A stretch of DNA of 64,000 nt, from assembly GCA_949710005.1 (NCBI GenBank), contig OX453275.1:2935973-2999972 (forward strand). The letters run 5' to 3'. Positions 12,009 through 23,899 of the stretch are shown one piece after another (the first letter of the stretch is position 1; each line of letters begins with the position of its first letter). A model generated the notes under the pieces. That model searched no databases. It saw nothing but the letters and a program-made list of their open reading frames with translations, and was not told the DNA's origin. The DNA is from Ricordea florida. Its lineage: Eukaryota > Cnidaria > Anthozoa > Corallimorpharia > Ricordeidae. Both the position numbers and the translations under genes were made by a program.

Positions 12009-12480
12009 CGTAAAAGAAACGAGAAGCGAAGCGATCGTGCTTGAAATTGTTGATGAGGATCTTGCAAAGAAGCCCGAAAAGATGGCGAAGATAGACGTGA
12101 TTGGAGCAAAGACTAATGATGCTTTGGAGTTGGACAACATCCAAGAAACAGGCTTCTGATGTTATTCATGCAGTCATTCACGAGATTGCAATTCTTTCCT
12201 CTCGTAGGGATAACGATAATTTTAATCAGACGTAGACGTTCGATAGCACAGCTTTTTAGATAGTCTTATTGAGTCAGCAGCACCTCAGAGTAATAATGAT
12301 CAAAGCTAGATTTCAAGTTTTTCTCTAACACAGAATAGAAAGATGATGATAAGACATGCCAATATATTGCACAAAGTTATATGATGTATAATTCCTATTC
12401 CATCACTGTAGTTGTTCCTTCCCAAGAAGGAACATATTGTTGTTGGTGCCTAATAAAATAGCATACCAACGCAAAATCTC
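12009..12480 (+). other. 3' untranslated region and poly(A) signal of gene B copy 1
   Basis: No further coding sequence is seen. AATAAA at 12,452-12,457 is a canonical poly(A) signal about 440 nt after the stop. The same signal is at 52,226-52,231 in copy 2. Confidence 0.55.
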
Positions 12481-12520
12481 TTTTCGAATAATTTCCGTCA
12501 AGCAAAATGGTAGCGTCTAG

Positions 12521-12962
12521 CCCCCCCCGGGGGGGGGTACTCCCATATATGGGCTATATAGGTACGTGCCGCGGAATAGGGTATGGTTTTTGAGGTTCTC
12601 AGTCCTTAAAAAGGGTATCTTTTTTGACCCTTTTGTTTCTGTGTCCCTGGTGTGGTCCTTAGATAGGGTAGCTTAATTGTATTATCTAATACTGGAGTGT
12701 GAAAACGCCCGCCTAAACGAACAGTTTTTTTGTAACTTGATGTATCCGTTTAAGTATTAACAAAGTGATTTTGCAACAGAGGTTTAATAGCCGTTAGGCG
12801 GGTAAATACACGTAACACCTCTTCAAGCCACATTATTTTGGGCCTTAAAAAGGTATCAGTTTTCGCTTTCTTAGTCCTTAAATAGGGTTAGGGTTCACGA
12901 ACCTTCGCGGCACACCCCTATCCGAAATTCGCGGGAGTACCCCCCCCCCCCCCCCCCCCGGG
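12521..12962. mobile_element. C/G-ended MITE with 8-bp target duplication, copy 1
   Basis: The element starts in a C8G9 run followed by TACTCCCATATATGGG and ends CGCGGGAGTAC then C/G runs. The exact 8-bp sequence GCGTCTAG flanks it on both sides (12,513-12,520 and 12,963-12,970). An 8-bp duplication is the hAT signature. The interior contains TCCTTAAAAAGGGTA repeats and no ORF. It sits between the 3' ends of genes B and A, and the same insertion is at 52,295-52,728. Confidence 0.75.
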
Positions 12963-12970
12963 GCGTCTAG

Positions 12971-14130
12971 CTCACTGTGACTGTTAAAAGCGTAATGTCA
13001 CTTGCTAAGCACTTCTCGCGGTGAACTTGGACGGGCAGGAATTGCTTTACCAATTGAATAAAGCCAGGTATCACGGAGAATCAGGTGTGATTGACGGTGA
13101 TTTATTGGCGATAATCAAATGTAAACTGAAATACAATGCAGCGAATAAACCAATTACTATATAGTAGCTAATTGCAGAAAACGGGATACACGCAATAGCA
13201 GTCACGATACGAGAATGCTTGCGTGAGCGTAGTTGCAAGCCTACAAACGATATTGATATACTAAAGACGCGAAAAACCTTCTTAAGACCTGTAACTTAAT
13301 GAAACTTAAACTATACGAAGTTCTTTAAACTAGATGTGACGCCCTAACAAAACGCAAAGGTAAACTGGTGAAGCTGGGGCGTTACCACATGGCTTTATGG
13401 CTTGTAACATTAAATAATCTCGCGAAGAAAGTCGCACTTAAGGATTCTCGTAGTTCTTAGGTGGCCTTATAAGGTAAGGATATTGCAGTACTTACACATC
13501 GGTTCCCGCTTGCACTCTCAAGGCCAGGGGTAACTTTAGGATCAAAGGGCTGAGTGACTTATGCTCTGATGGCTAGAATGGATACTTATGACTACTGAAG
13601 AGAGGTCGCTGTGCTGACTCTTGTATCTTTACGTGGGAAACTAATGACGTCACTTTAAGGCGGGCAAAATTGGCGAATTAAAAGGAATCACTTGTTAATA
13701 ATTAGAAACCGGTTAGGAGAAGGAGATTTGTTACAAAAATAATTTCGGTTTACACGACCTCACCAAGAAGCTAGACCTGCTCCAGGCTAGCTGCACCTCC
13801 CGCAAATTGTGCGCTTCCCTTCTAGGTTACCAGTCGTTTTATTCCTAGTTGAGGCGTTTAGTTCAAGAAACTACTGGTTTGTTGACGTGTCAAGCAAACC
13901 TCTATGAATCAGAACGCCAACTTCCATAATCGCGTTTCCAAGGAAATGGTTACGAATCCAACAGAAGCTGGGTGCGAAACGACATCGGATTGAGTACGAA
14001 TCTTCCGAATTTGAGCACGAAACGACTCTATGCTCTCTTGTGTTCTTCTAAGTTCACGCGTTTGTCCATTCCCTGATATACGCGCGCTTTGTATGAGCGG
14101 TAGGATAGTAAGATATCATTCTACAGTAAG
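12971..14130. other. Intergenic spacer between convergent genes B and A, copy 1
   Basis: There is no long ORF, tRNA or recognisable repeat. The sequence is shared almost base for base with 52,737-56,190 apart from the LINE inserted there. The empty site for that LINE is at about 13,121. Confidence 0.5.
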
Positions 14131-14981
14131 ACAGCAATCACACCAGCAAAACTATTTATTTGTCATTTAAGTAAAACATTCCTAAGGGCTTATAAAGCAA
14201 AAAAAATCATTAAATATCTAGAGTAAAATGCTACATTGATAAAAACAATTTAAAATATTAAAAAATTTTAGGTGATCACAAACGAGGCAACTTAGTTGAA
14301 ATAATTATGATTCTAAGTATCACTCCTTTTAATGCTTTTTTTTTTGCACTTGGTGCATTACAGCGGGGAAAATATACTATTAAAAAACGAGAAAGGTAGC
14401 TCAGTTCAAAAAGTAAAGGTAATGCGTCCGAACATTGTTAAAATAATGAAAAGACTTTCCAAATTGACTAAAAGCAATGCAACATTTGCAGCTGGTTACA
14501 TTACATTCCAGACTGTCCCAACTTCTATTATCGAAGCATACATAAAATACATTTAAAAAGGAACAAAAAAAGCTCAGTTAATAGGCTTAACTACGGTAAA
14601 TATGCCTTCACTATGTAAAAGCTGTTTGGATGGTAAATAATAGTACTGAAAAATAGTAAAAGTCGTAGCATCCTGGACACATCGACTTTTAGTCAAACAG
14701 AAACAAAATTAAAAAAAAACTTTGTCTCTTCGGTTCTTTCCCAAATCAAAAGAAAAAATAATCAACACCAGGAAAATGAGGGGTTGATTGGTAAAAGCTA
14801 CATTTTGCGATTGGACAGTAGGGATGAGTTATAATATCATCTTTCTTTAAAAAGTAGGGCGTACAACGTATAGCTGACAAGAGACATATGCTAAAATACC
14901 ATTTTGCAAGTTACTGAGAGTCAGCGGTCTCAGTATAGGGAGTGTTCTGACTTGTGGTAGGTGTGAATGTAGCGCACAGTG
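14131..14981 (-). other. 3' untranslated region and poly(A) signal of gene A copy 1
   Basis: On the minus strand, an AATAAA signal (14,155-14,160) lies about 820 nt beyond the gene A stop codon. The stretch is AT-rich. A short plus-strand reading frame inside (14,332-14,556) has no start context or family resemblance. The same layout occurs at 56,190-57,041. Confidence 0.5.
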
Positions 14982-17900
14982 TCAGTCGAGTATTACGATG
15001 GCCTCACTTTCATCTTCACTACCTTCCTCGACATAAGAACGGCCAACTTTTCCAAAGACATTGATCAGCTTTTGGTGACTGTGAGTGATACAGACTACTT
15101 GGTAGCCAATAACACCGCGCACTGCAAGGGCCCGAGTAAACGACCTATCGCTGCCTCGCACTCCCCAGTGGGAATTGTCCCTCTTGCGTTTGTCCCTATC
15201 TTGCACTTGGAATTCTTCATCGTTGAAAATGATGTCATCTGTGACGAAGTTCATCCCTTGTAGCGCAGATGCGTTGTTTAGCACCACTTGGTATCGTTGT
15301 TCACTTCGCATGTAATGCTCGGAGGGGTATTTGGCCATGTAGTCGTACCTCCTGGTAGATACATGAGCCAGTGCCACGCCAGCAATGCGGTTGATATTAT
15401 CGTGAAACATCTTTTCCTTGCATTTGTCAACAAACTTTTGTTGGAAACAGCTCAGTTGTTTTTTCTTCTCTTCATCCTGTCCACAGTCAACTGAAACTTT
15501 ATCCATGGTGAATGGGCTGTCTAACCGTCCTACATTCATCTGTACCTCCTCAAAACTCTTGTCGTTCAACAAAAGCGAACGGGCAACGTTCTTCGTTTTC
15601 TTTGCCCATGATGGCCAGTCTTGAACGAATTCGTCCCAGAGGTCGTCCCTTTGATCGCGTGACAAGGGGTTAACAGTCTTCCTCAAACATTCTTGGTAGA
15701 CTCGCTGGCCAAACAAAAGACCCCTGCCGAACGTACATTTGTGCCAACGACGGTCATTTTCATTGAACTCGTACATTTGTTTGATGTCATCATCAACTGT
15801 CCAGTACAAACGAAAGCTTAAGCATTCTGCGAGGCTTTTGATGATCGACCTGGTCACGCCAATTCCACGACCGTTTTGTGGGAGAACAACATACCTCAAA
15901 TTTATCTGTCTGTCTTTGGGTACTACTTTCATGGCAATCGTCCGCTTTAAATCTACCAAGTGCTGCTTTTCCACAACAAGAAATATGTTGAAGTCAAGTG
16001 TGCCCTCCTGCACAGTTTCATCTACTTCTTCGCCTTCCTCCGTGGCGCTCCACGGATCCTCTTGTAGGTAGTAGTTTCCCATTATGTTTGACTGTGGGCC
16101 AGGGCGGATTGTTGGGATGAAAATAGGTGCCAGAGTATTTGCGGGATCGACAAACGTCATCCGCATAGTCTCGAGATCTTTTTGCATGGATACAGTCATC
16201 CGTACCAAAAGGCAAAACCTTTCCCGAACCTCGCTTTTCTCCAGATGCATCTCATTTTCAGGAAGCGACTGATCTTCCACAATACAGCAGGAAACACGAG
16301 ATACCTGATGGGCAAATAGCCGTTCCCTGGCCTTCTTCATGAGGCTACACACTGCAGCGTCTTGTGAATCAACGTTTTGTACTAAGTCAGGGTCAAGCTT
16401 AACTGCAAAATGATCCTTGTCACTAAGGACTTTTGTTAGGGCAACTGGCCAAAGTGTACACTTCTCCACAATACTGGGCTCTCGCAGAACTAAAGCATTT
16501 TCCTGAAGCTTTAGCAACTGCTCAAGCCTGCGGACAGGATCAACTTTCTTGTTAGGCATCTTCAAGATCTTGGTCATTTCCTCTATAATTCGTAAGTGGC
16601 TTTCTCTGGTTCGTCTTTCATATAAGCCACCTGATGCTTCTCTTAGTTGGTCCGGAAGTGTGGTGTGGTCCAACAGAGAACGTTCATAACTAGGATGTGG
16701 GTTGACGTTGCGTATTTCTTCCCTGCAAATATCAATAACGACACCCATGTTCTTGGAAAGAAACTTAAGAAGATCAAGTCGACCTGCAGGTCTCACCACA
16801 CGAAACAACTCCTTGACATCGCTTTTAAGACATTCCACTAGCTGAAGAGGGGAGTGTTTGTTCCGCTGTAAATCTCGAGAGGATTGCACCACAATGTTCA
16901 ACACTTTTTCAAGTAGGTCGTGAAGAAATTCAATACAAAGACCTTTCCTACCTTCCTCGTCATAACGCGTCCAATCCTTCTTTATTTTTCGAAATGAAAC
17001 CCGATTTTTGCACTTTTTGGACTCAATTACTTGACAAACATAGCCCCGAGCTTTAACTGTGCAATAGCTAAGTATTCTACCTTCACATAGCATCTCAGCC
17101 AATTCTCTGTGATCTTCGGGAATCTCTCGAGAAGCAGCACTGTAAGCGTCTTCTACTGCAGTGATCAGCTTTTTTCTAAAAATTTCCAGAGCATCTTCGA
17201 CGGCAGTTAAAACAAATGCCACGAGTTCTTCTGATCTCAAAAACTCGTCACAAATGGTACTGAGGTTTTCTGCGTCACCACTGAAAAGCACATTTTTCTC
17301 GTCTAGGAAAGACTCCGCAAGAATGTCCGCTTCTCGAACATCATAATAAATCTCAAAGATTGGATAATTAACTTTGACATTTACTTCCTCGACCCTCTGG
17401 GCAACTTTTTTGACACTGGCACACGATTTATTTAGTTGGGTTTTAAGCTTCTTGGCAGCCCAATGGACCTTCTTTAGAAAAGGATGAAACTTGTTCTTTC
17501 TCCTGACAGTATTTATATGGTTGTTAATGACACTCTTTAAGGTCTTTAGAAAATCAGGATTTTTTGGATGAAACACGATAACCTCACTTTCCTCTTGTAA
17601 CCTTTCCAGAAGATCCTCTCCCCCAAGCTGAGGTAGCTTCTCTTTAACTTTCTCGTACCTCTGGGTGATGTTCCCGTCTTCAGTGGACAACAAAGTCGAC
17701 CACGCCCTTTTAAGGTTCTCTCTCTGTTCCTTGTAACGAACTTGAAAGGCCTCCTGGTCTTCTTCATGCTGGTACAAATGGGGTGCGGTCACAGAGTCTC
17801 TGCCTGGGTTGTCGATGAGAACAAGCTTCGGCCTTAATACGTATTCGAACTCATCGTGCATTCTAAAGATAGTACTTAAATCTTCTGATGAGACTGGGCG

Positions 17901-20900
17901 CCCAGAGTGACCACCAGCAAAGAAGAAAATCAGATCAGATTTGCTCAGCTGAACATCAATTTTGTCGTCTCCAACTGTATCCCCGAGGCCCGGAAGGTCT
18001 TCAAACACCACGTCGACGTCTAACACAAGATGACCAGAACTTGAACACTTCCTCTCTTTTAAATACTGAAAAATTGGGAAAGGCCCCTGAAATTCTACAA
18101 AGGCTGCATTACCTAAGGCCTTGACTTCCATGAACTTTTCCTTCATTATGTTATTCACAGACGCCAGGGTGTCTGGGCCTAGATCATCGTTCGAGTACCA
18201 AACATCAGGTTTCTGGTGGACAACTTTCTTGTGTAAAGACACCTGCACTTTATTTCCGTACTTAAGGCGGACAGGCACCGGGGTCTGACTTCCTCCTGGA
18301 CCCGAAGGCAATGGACCGTCAGACATCCTAACGTTATCGGGTAGCCCAGAATTTAAAAGAAAATTTAGCATGTAGCTTTTACCAACCCCTTGAAGCCCTA
18401 AAACAGCTACAGTAAGACTTATGCTGTTTTCTGAAGTAAGTTTGGAATGAAAATTATCTATACTCTCACTGATTAACTTTTCAACTTTCTTCATTTCACT
18501 TTTTCTCTTTTTGGACGACATGGCATCCTGTTGATAAAGCAAATACCATGTTCCTTCCATTACAAGTGATAAATGACTTATCTTCTCCCAAAGTTCATGC
18601 TCTGGTGTTACGCCACTGAATGCCATCGCTTTTTTCTTTGCATAGCCGACTATGTCTGCCAAACAGAAAAAAGAGGAATAGAATGATAACTACAATAAAG
18701 TTAGACAAAGAGAAAGCGATAAAGGGGACGGTGTGGGGAGGGAGCGAAAGAGCAGCCAAACAAACAGGTACAGGCATAGGCAGATGGAAGAAAAGGGAAG
18801 GCAAAAAAAACCCCGAGGGGATGTGGGTTGGGGAAGAGACCAAGGAAGGAGGGAGATGAAAAGGGAAGGTTTTAAGGGAGGTAATGAATGTTTGTAAGAA
18901 AGGACAAAGGAAAGCCAGTGGAGGGGCAGGGGAAGAGAAAGCCAATGGAAGAGGCAGGGTAAGAGAAAGAGAGCAAGGAGGAGGGAGAGGAAAAGGGACT
19001 TTGGGAAGGAAGAGTGCTGAAAAATGGATAAAATTCTTACCTAAGGCAGTCTTGACACCAACTTCAATGCACTGTGCTTTTGAAGCTGTCATATCTCCAA
19101 ATGATAGAAGAGGGAACACACACTGGGGACGTTTAACTATCTGCCCAAGCCCTCTAAAATCCATTTGTGAACCAACAGGGGCAATCGTAGTTTGCACGTT
19201 CCTCGTATTCAGGTGCTCTGATTGCACAATGCAAGCTTCTAATTCTGTCCCATCTATTTCACTTTCAGCAGTGATAAGGAAAAGAAGTTTCTTGTGCTCA
19301 TTTCCATTCAGTGTACTGACATTTCCAGATTCCACAGCCTGAAAAGCACTGGCTGCCTCTTCTAATGCCAAACTAATCCTTCCACTCTTGCTGCCAACTG
19401 TTTCTCTTGTCAGCAATCCACGGACAGTGAAAGGTTCTGGTTTGTGTGAATCAAATCTAATCCTTGTTAACGCAGAATCCCCATATGTAATTACGGCAGC
19501 CCTGGATTTTCCTGGAGCAACATTCAAGCTACTAGCCAGGCACTCAACGAAGTCAACTTGCTTAGCAATATCTTCCTGAGAGACATTAGCTGAATAGTCC
19601 AATGCAAAGACTATGTCTGCTGTGAATTCTTTATCTGTTAAATGAAGACAATAAAGGACACATATCTGTACCTGTCAGATATTACACAGTGAGATAATTT
19701 TAATAACATGTTTTACCTTACATTTTAGTTCTCTCATGCATGTTTGAAATTCAGAAACTGCAAAGGTTCAACATTAGTCACTATCAGTCAGCTAATAACA
19801 AATAGCTGTTACATAAAAAAAGTAATAATGATCTTAAATACATTTAAATAAAGTCACTCGTCACAGCTAGACAGATAATAATGGCAGGGGAATATTTGGT
19901 TGTGGCAATACAGATCAAGCAAACAAACAATATCACACTGATGTGCCCATTCTAAACAAGGGAAGTTTTGAGACACCATTACACTTTTGTTCCTTTCTCT
20001 CATTATTTCTCAGTACATGAAATGTTCAAGAATTCTTGGAGAGCAAAATAGAAATATGGAAAGCAGAAGATTCCATTGTAAAATTGGTTCACAATGGGAC
20101 TTCTGACTGGAAAAGAATGTTTTGAATTGTTCATGTAAGCACTGGCCATATCATAACAACCCATTTTTTCACCCATGAAAAGTTATTGTTCAATGATTAC
20201 ATGATGGTAGTCATCTTTCCTGACTCTGCAAACTGAGAGTCTGGAGAAGAAACAAAGGGCTTCTTTTTTTCTGGTACAAAGACAATAAATTAAAGAATAT
20301 TATGCACAAAATAAATATAGAAGAAAGGATGCATAATTGCATAAATAACCATGAACAGATCCAAAATAACTGTTAAACATATCAAAATATTATTACAATA
20401 AAGAAATGCATATTAAAAATTAGACTGTGAACAGTCTGAATTTTGGCTTCAGATCCTGGCTGTATACTGATGTTAAAACTAAGGGGAAAAAGCACAACAC
20501 TGAGTTATGAGAGTTGGTGTATCGTTTTCCACACAGAAAAAAAAAGAGACTGTTTGCAGTCCATTCAGAAAAGGGTTTCTTGCATCAAATTCAATCCAAA
20601 TTTACAGTATTTGACAATATTATACTGTAAATGTTCCGTTAGATTCACCTTCTCCACTGGCAATATTGTCAGAGGATTTCCGTTTCCGCATTTGTACTCC
20701 ATTAGATTGGATGGCACCACAAGCTGTGGAGTCTTAATTTACCTTAATTTAAAAAGTGTTGTCTACTTTAACACAGCTGCAAAATTATAGGTAATTGAAA
20801 GATTAAATTTCCATACATCTATACTGTATATTCATGGCATTTACTGTAGATGAAAAAAAAAGAAAAGAATCCTTGACTGTTGCATACTTTACTATGTATA

Positions 20901-21047
20901 GAGACTCACCAATTACCAGCATATACATGTACTATATAAATATTATTATTGTAGCTTAATCATAAGAACCAACTGACCTTCTATTAAATCATCCACATTG
21001 CTTGCTTGGGACGAGGACTCCTTTGGAGATCTTTGGGTTTCTTCCAT
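14982..21047 (-). CDS. Gene A copy 1: vWA - dynamin-like GTPase - GT-A/TAGT-like glycosyltransferase protein
   Basis: Exons: 21,047-20,978 (ATG), 20,732-20,649, 19,634-19,041, 18,655-14,982. Every intron is GT-AG and phase 1, and the joined length is 4,422 nt, giving 1,473 residues. Residues 1-51 are polar, with a basic MRKRKSS cluster and no signal peptide, so an intracellular product is likely. Residues 52-249 form a vWA domain with a MIDAS-like DYSAN. Residues about 330-650 form a P-loop GTPase domain: GLQGVGKS near 336, GPLPSG and DLPGLGD near 469. No NKxD-type base-specificity motif is evident. A long helical middle follows. From about 1,140 on, NGRGIGVTRS and a YWTVDDDI motif near 1,202 resemble the GT-A/TAGT domain of GREB1-type proteins. 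The very C-terminus is acidic. The GTPase and vWA calls are firm at fold level. The glycosyltransferase call is by recognition only. Confidence 0.85.
18656..19040 (-). other. Strongly pyrimidine-biased intron 3 of gene A copy 1
   Basis: The intron runs from GTAAG (19,040) to TTTGGCAG (18,656). On the plus strand it is almost pure purine for several hundred bases (GGAAGG/GAGAAAG runs). The bias is conserved in copy 2 (60,740-61,112) and in the third copy (1,435-1,789). Confidence 0.7.
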
Positions 21048-21354
21048 CCTTCATTTACTTAATATCTCCTACCACCTTTCCAGTCTTGGTTAAGATGCTG
21101 AAATTTTAGTTATTCATTAATTCAGTCATTCATCTCCACTACTGAAATATTATTAATTCCCTTCAAGTCTTCAAGTCTTCAATTTGTTTCCTCTTAAGAA
21201 TAGCTTTCGCTAATACAAGAGGTGGAACTCAATAAATAATTACATTACCAAGTACAAGTAATAAATAATAAATACATATAATAGTAGATAAAGTAATTAT
21301 CAGTTATTGAATGAAATAAGAATTAGTAAATAATAACAAATAATAGTAATAAAA
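21048..21354. other. Region upstream of gene A copy 1
   Basis: Probable promoter and 5' UTR side of gene A. It is AT-rich with scattered AATAAT runs. No TATA box or other element can be assigned with confidence. It is mirrored by 62,741-63,080 in copy 2. Confidence 0.35.
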
Positions 21355-21700
21355 ATAATAATAATAATAAATAAGTGAATAAATAAATAAATAAATAAAT
21401 AAAAAGGGGGGCTCTACAGCCTACGAAGGTAGCTGGGTGCCTTCAAAGATCTTATTGAAGGCTGAACAGCAGACCTAAACGACGGCACATTATGGGAAGA
21501 GATTACATTTTGAGGTAACTGATTCAAAATCCTAATAGCCTGAGGGAAAAATGAATAATTAAATGAGGAAATAATTATTAGCTTGGGGCTGACTGTAAAG
21601 AAAGGAGTTATGTCTGGAAGGTCTGAAGGAACACTTAACTGTATCAGGAAAAGACAAAATTAATTACGTTATTATGGAGCTTGTAGAAAAGTGTTACTTG
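21355..21700 (-). mobile_element. 3' end of a non-LTR retrotransposon with (TTTA)n tail, copy 1
   Basis: On the minus strand the sequence encodes residues like FFPQAIRILNQLPQNV and LKAPSYLRRL, the pattern of the extreme C-terminus of L2/CR1 polyproteins. A stop and a (TTTA)n tract at 21,355-21,405 follow. It is 5'-truncated. The same fragment is at 63,075-63,400. Confidence 0.5.
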
Positions 21701-21754
21701 GCTAGCCAAGCATCTCTGTTCAAGACTAATAATATACATGAAATTATTACTTGT

Positions 21755-21785
<31 letters not shown>

Positions 21786-21879
21786 TGTAACACCAGTGTA
21801 AATTACACATCGAAATTCTGGATTATGATTGGTTGAAAGACAATGGGAAATTTTCTACGCTAATGATATCACATAAAAT

Positions 21880-22254
21880 GACCAAAATTTTCTGCAGAAA
21901 CTTTGAAGAGTTAGAAAAAATGGCTACATGAAATCGAGAAAGGTATACTCTGGCCAATACTTTTTTCATGTTTATATTAAGGCTCCCAAAAACTTGAAAA
22001 TACAAGTGAAATTAATGGTAAATGGCCCACAGGCCCATGCGATTACACATACTCATCCCACCTAGACAGGCGGTGACAACTCAAACCAGTATCTAACTAG
22101 GACTGTTTCCAGAGAAGATAATTTTTCCGGGAATTTGGATATTTCATAGGGAATCAGGAGACAAGTAAAAGAAACAGCCAATCTCTGAATACACAATTCC
22201 TGCAATATTTCAGAAAGTTTTACCTTTTTAAGGGAATATCTGTGAAAAAATTGG
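21880..22254. other. Unassigned non-coding sequence
   Basis: Homology to the right edge of the window ends at or just after 21,880, because copy 2 runs out of the window. I see no gene or defined repeat in this stretch. Confidence 0.3.
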
Positions 22255-22560
22255 TTTTTTAGGTTTGAAAATGTTCAGGGGTAATTTTTCACCCATGATA
22301 TTAATAGGAAATCAAGTGGTATACTCGTGAAATTAGGGAATAATATCCCTCCGTGGTATGTCCAGAATCTAATAATTTCCCTCGCATAACGGCACGGAAG
22401 ACTATAAGAATTTGGAGAAAACTCGGAAGGAAATTATTAGATTTTCGACAAAATGCAAGTGAAATTATTCCCTAATTTCATGAGAATACCATTTGATTTC
22501 ATATTAATATCACGGGTGACAAATTACTCCCAAACATTTTCCAACCTAGAAGCCATTTTG
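22255..22560. mobile_element. Fold-back element with arms of about 100 bp
   Basis: The left arm (22,255-22,360) reads AGGTTTGAAAATGTTCAGGGG then TCACCCATGATATTAATA. The right arm (22,463-22,560) is its imperfect reverse complement. The interior (22,361-22,462) is also partly self-complementary. A piece of the same sequence, GTAATTTGTCACCCATGATATT, recurs at 31,527-31,548 beyond the nested elements. Confidence 0.55.
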
Positions 22561-22980
22561 GCATTGTAGGAGAAGTTTTCATAACAACATTGGAAACCTT
22601 ACGCAATAGGACGGCTATCCTCCTATGGAGCGTTATTAGGGTCAAATTTAGAAAACAAATTATGTCATGGTGTTTGATATTTCATTCGGCCGCACTACAG
22701 AATTATGTTCCAGCGTTGCATGAAATTATGTTCGCCTCTTTTAACTTCCACAAAAAATGCTATTAATTATGTTCAGCTCTTTTAGAATTGCGTTTAGTCC
22801 AATTTTGTTCGGCTCCTCCAAATTATGTTCGGAACGCGGCTTCTCGAATTATGTTCGGCAAGTAGACTGGTAGCCTCGCGATAAGAAATTCACGAGGAGT
22901 CCCGGGGCGAGAAACATTTCCCTGCGCTCTCTATAATTTATTCTAATTATTACCAGTGTTCGTGTACTGTTCTGTCAAGC

Positions 22981-23247
22981 ATGGCGGACAACAAATGTGG
23001 AAGAGGTGATCACGACGAAAACCAAGAAAATCCAAACGAATGCAAAAGTGCTAAAGCAATTAAATTTCTACGGGAAGTTACCTCGCTTCTCAGTGAGGGT
23101 GATAGCGAACCAGATCAACCAGCAGCTGAACAGATTCGTCAAGCACATGGCCAAGTTGGAGCAAGTGGTATTGTGCAAAATTTCCGCAAACTGTTTGCCC
23201 CCTACAGTGTTCATAACAGTACTCCTTTGTCATCTTCGAGGCAGTAG
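22981..23247 (+). CDS. Short unknown reading frame in the left palindrome arm
   Basis: 88 codons from ATG to TAG, rich in charged residues, starting MADNKCGRGDHDENQ and ending STPLSSSRQ. I do not recognise the family. It could be a captured first exon, since the mirrored copy at 23,900-24,160 keeps the same frame despite one 6-nt indel near the start. That frame-preserving change is weak evidence of past coding constraint. No later exon is visible. Confidence 0.35.
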   Translation: MADNKCGRGDHDENQENPNECKSAKAIKFLREVTSLLSEGDSEPDQPAAEQIRQAHGQVGASGIVQNFRKLFAPYSVHNSTPLSSSRQ

Positions 23248-23495
23248 GAAATAGCAAGGAGTGACAGGCCTGCACGACTTCTAACAATGGAAACTTTTGT
23301 ACCATGTAATATGTGACCCCTTTTGACTTTTGCTCTTACGAGTATGTCTTTTAGGGATTTTCCTCTTTTATACGATGTTAGTGGTGGCTCTTTGAAAATT
23401 TGCCGTAGAGAAGGCTAATTTTGTATCAAGTGCCATTTCTCCATTAAAATTCTAATTATTTATTCTAATTATTACCAGTGTTCATGTACTGTTCA

Positions 23496-23825
23496 AGAAC
23501 AACATTTGAAGAGAACATTTACAAATTCAAATCACGTCTCCTTGCTAGAGGTTATCCAAAACATCTGATCGAGACACTCCTTTCAGATGTCAAATTCACA
23601 TAAAGGGAATCGGCGCTAAGACAGAAAAATGAAAGCCAGAAAGAACTCCCGCCTTTTGTAACACAATATCAACCATCAGTGCCCAACCTCGGAAATGTTT
23701 TAATGGAGAAATGGCACTTGATACAAAATCAGCCTTCTCTACGGCAAATTTTCAATGAGCCACCACTAACATCGTATAAAAGAGGAAAATCCCTAAAAGA
23801 CATACTCGTAAGAGCAAAACTCTAA
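23496..23825 (+). pseudogene. Penelope-like element reverse transcriptase fragment
   Basis: Residues RLLARGYPKHLIE, PPFVTQYQPSVPNL and YKRGKSLKDILVRAKL match, by recognition, the conserved region downstream of the RT core in Penelope-like elements. One in-frame TAA lies near 23,604, and the frame stops at 23,823-23,825 without reaching a GIY-YIG domain. The last part lies in the right palindrome arm and is repeated in reverse at 23,318-23,449. Confidence 0.5.
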
Positions 23826-23899
23826 AGTGGTCACATATTACATGGTACAAAAGTTTCCATTGTTAGAAGTCGTGCAGGCCTGTCACTCCTTGCTATTTC

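Noticed and set aside
14332-14556. 74-codon frame conserved at 56,391-56,615
   Set aside because: It lies antisense in the gene A 3' UTR. It is conserved only because the whole unit is duplicated, with lysine-rich low-complexity content and no start context.
15739-16071. 110-codon plus-strand frame inside gene A exon 4 (also 57,823-58,155)
   Set aside because: Antisense shadow of the glycosyltransferase-like region. The minus-strand frame has clear motifs and this one has none.
21241-21405. CRISPR-like array from regularly spaced AATAA motifs
   Set aside because: The repeats are simple AT microsatellites with no unique spacers, in eukaryotic DNA.
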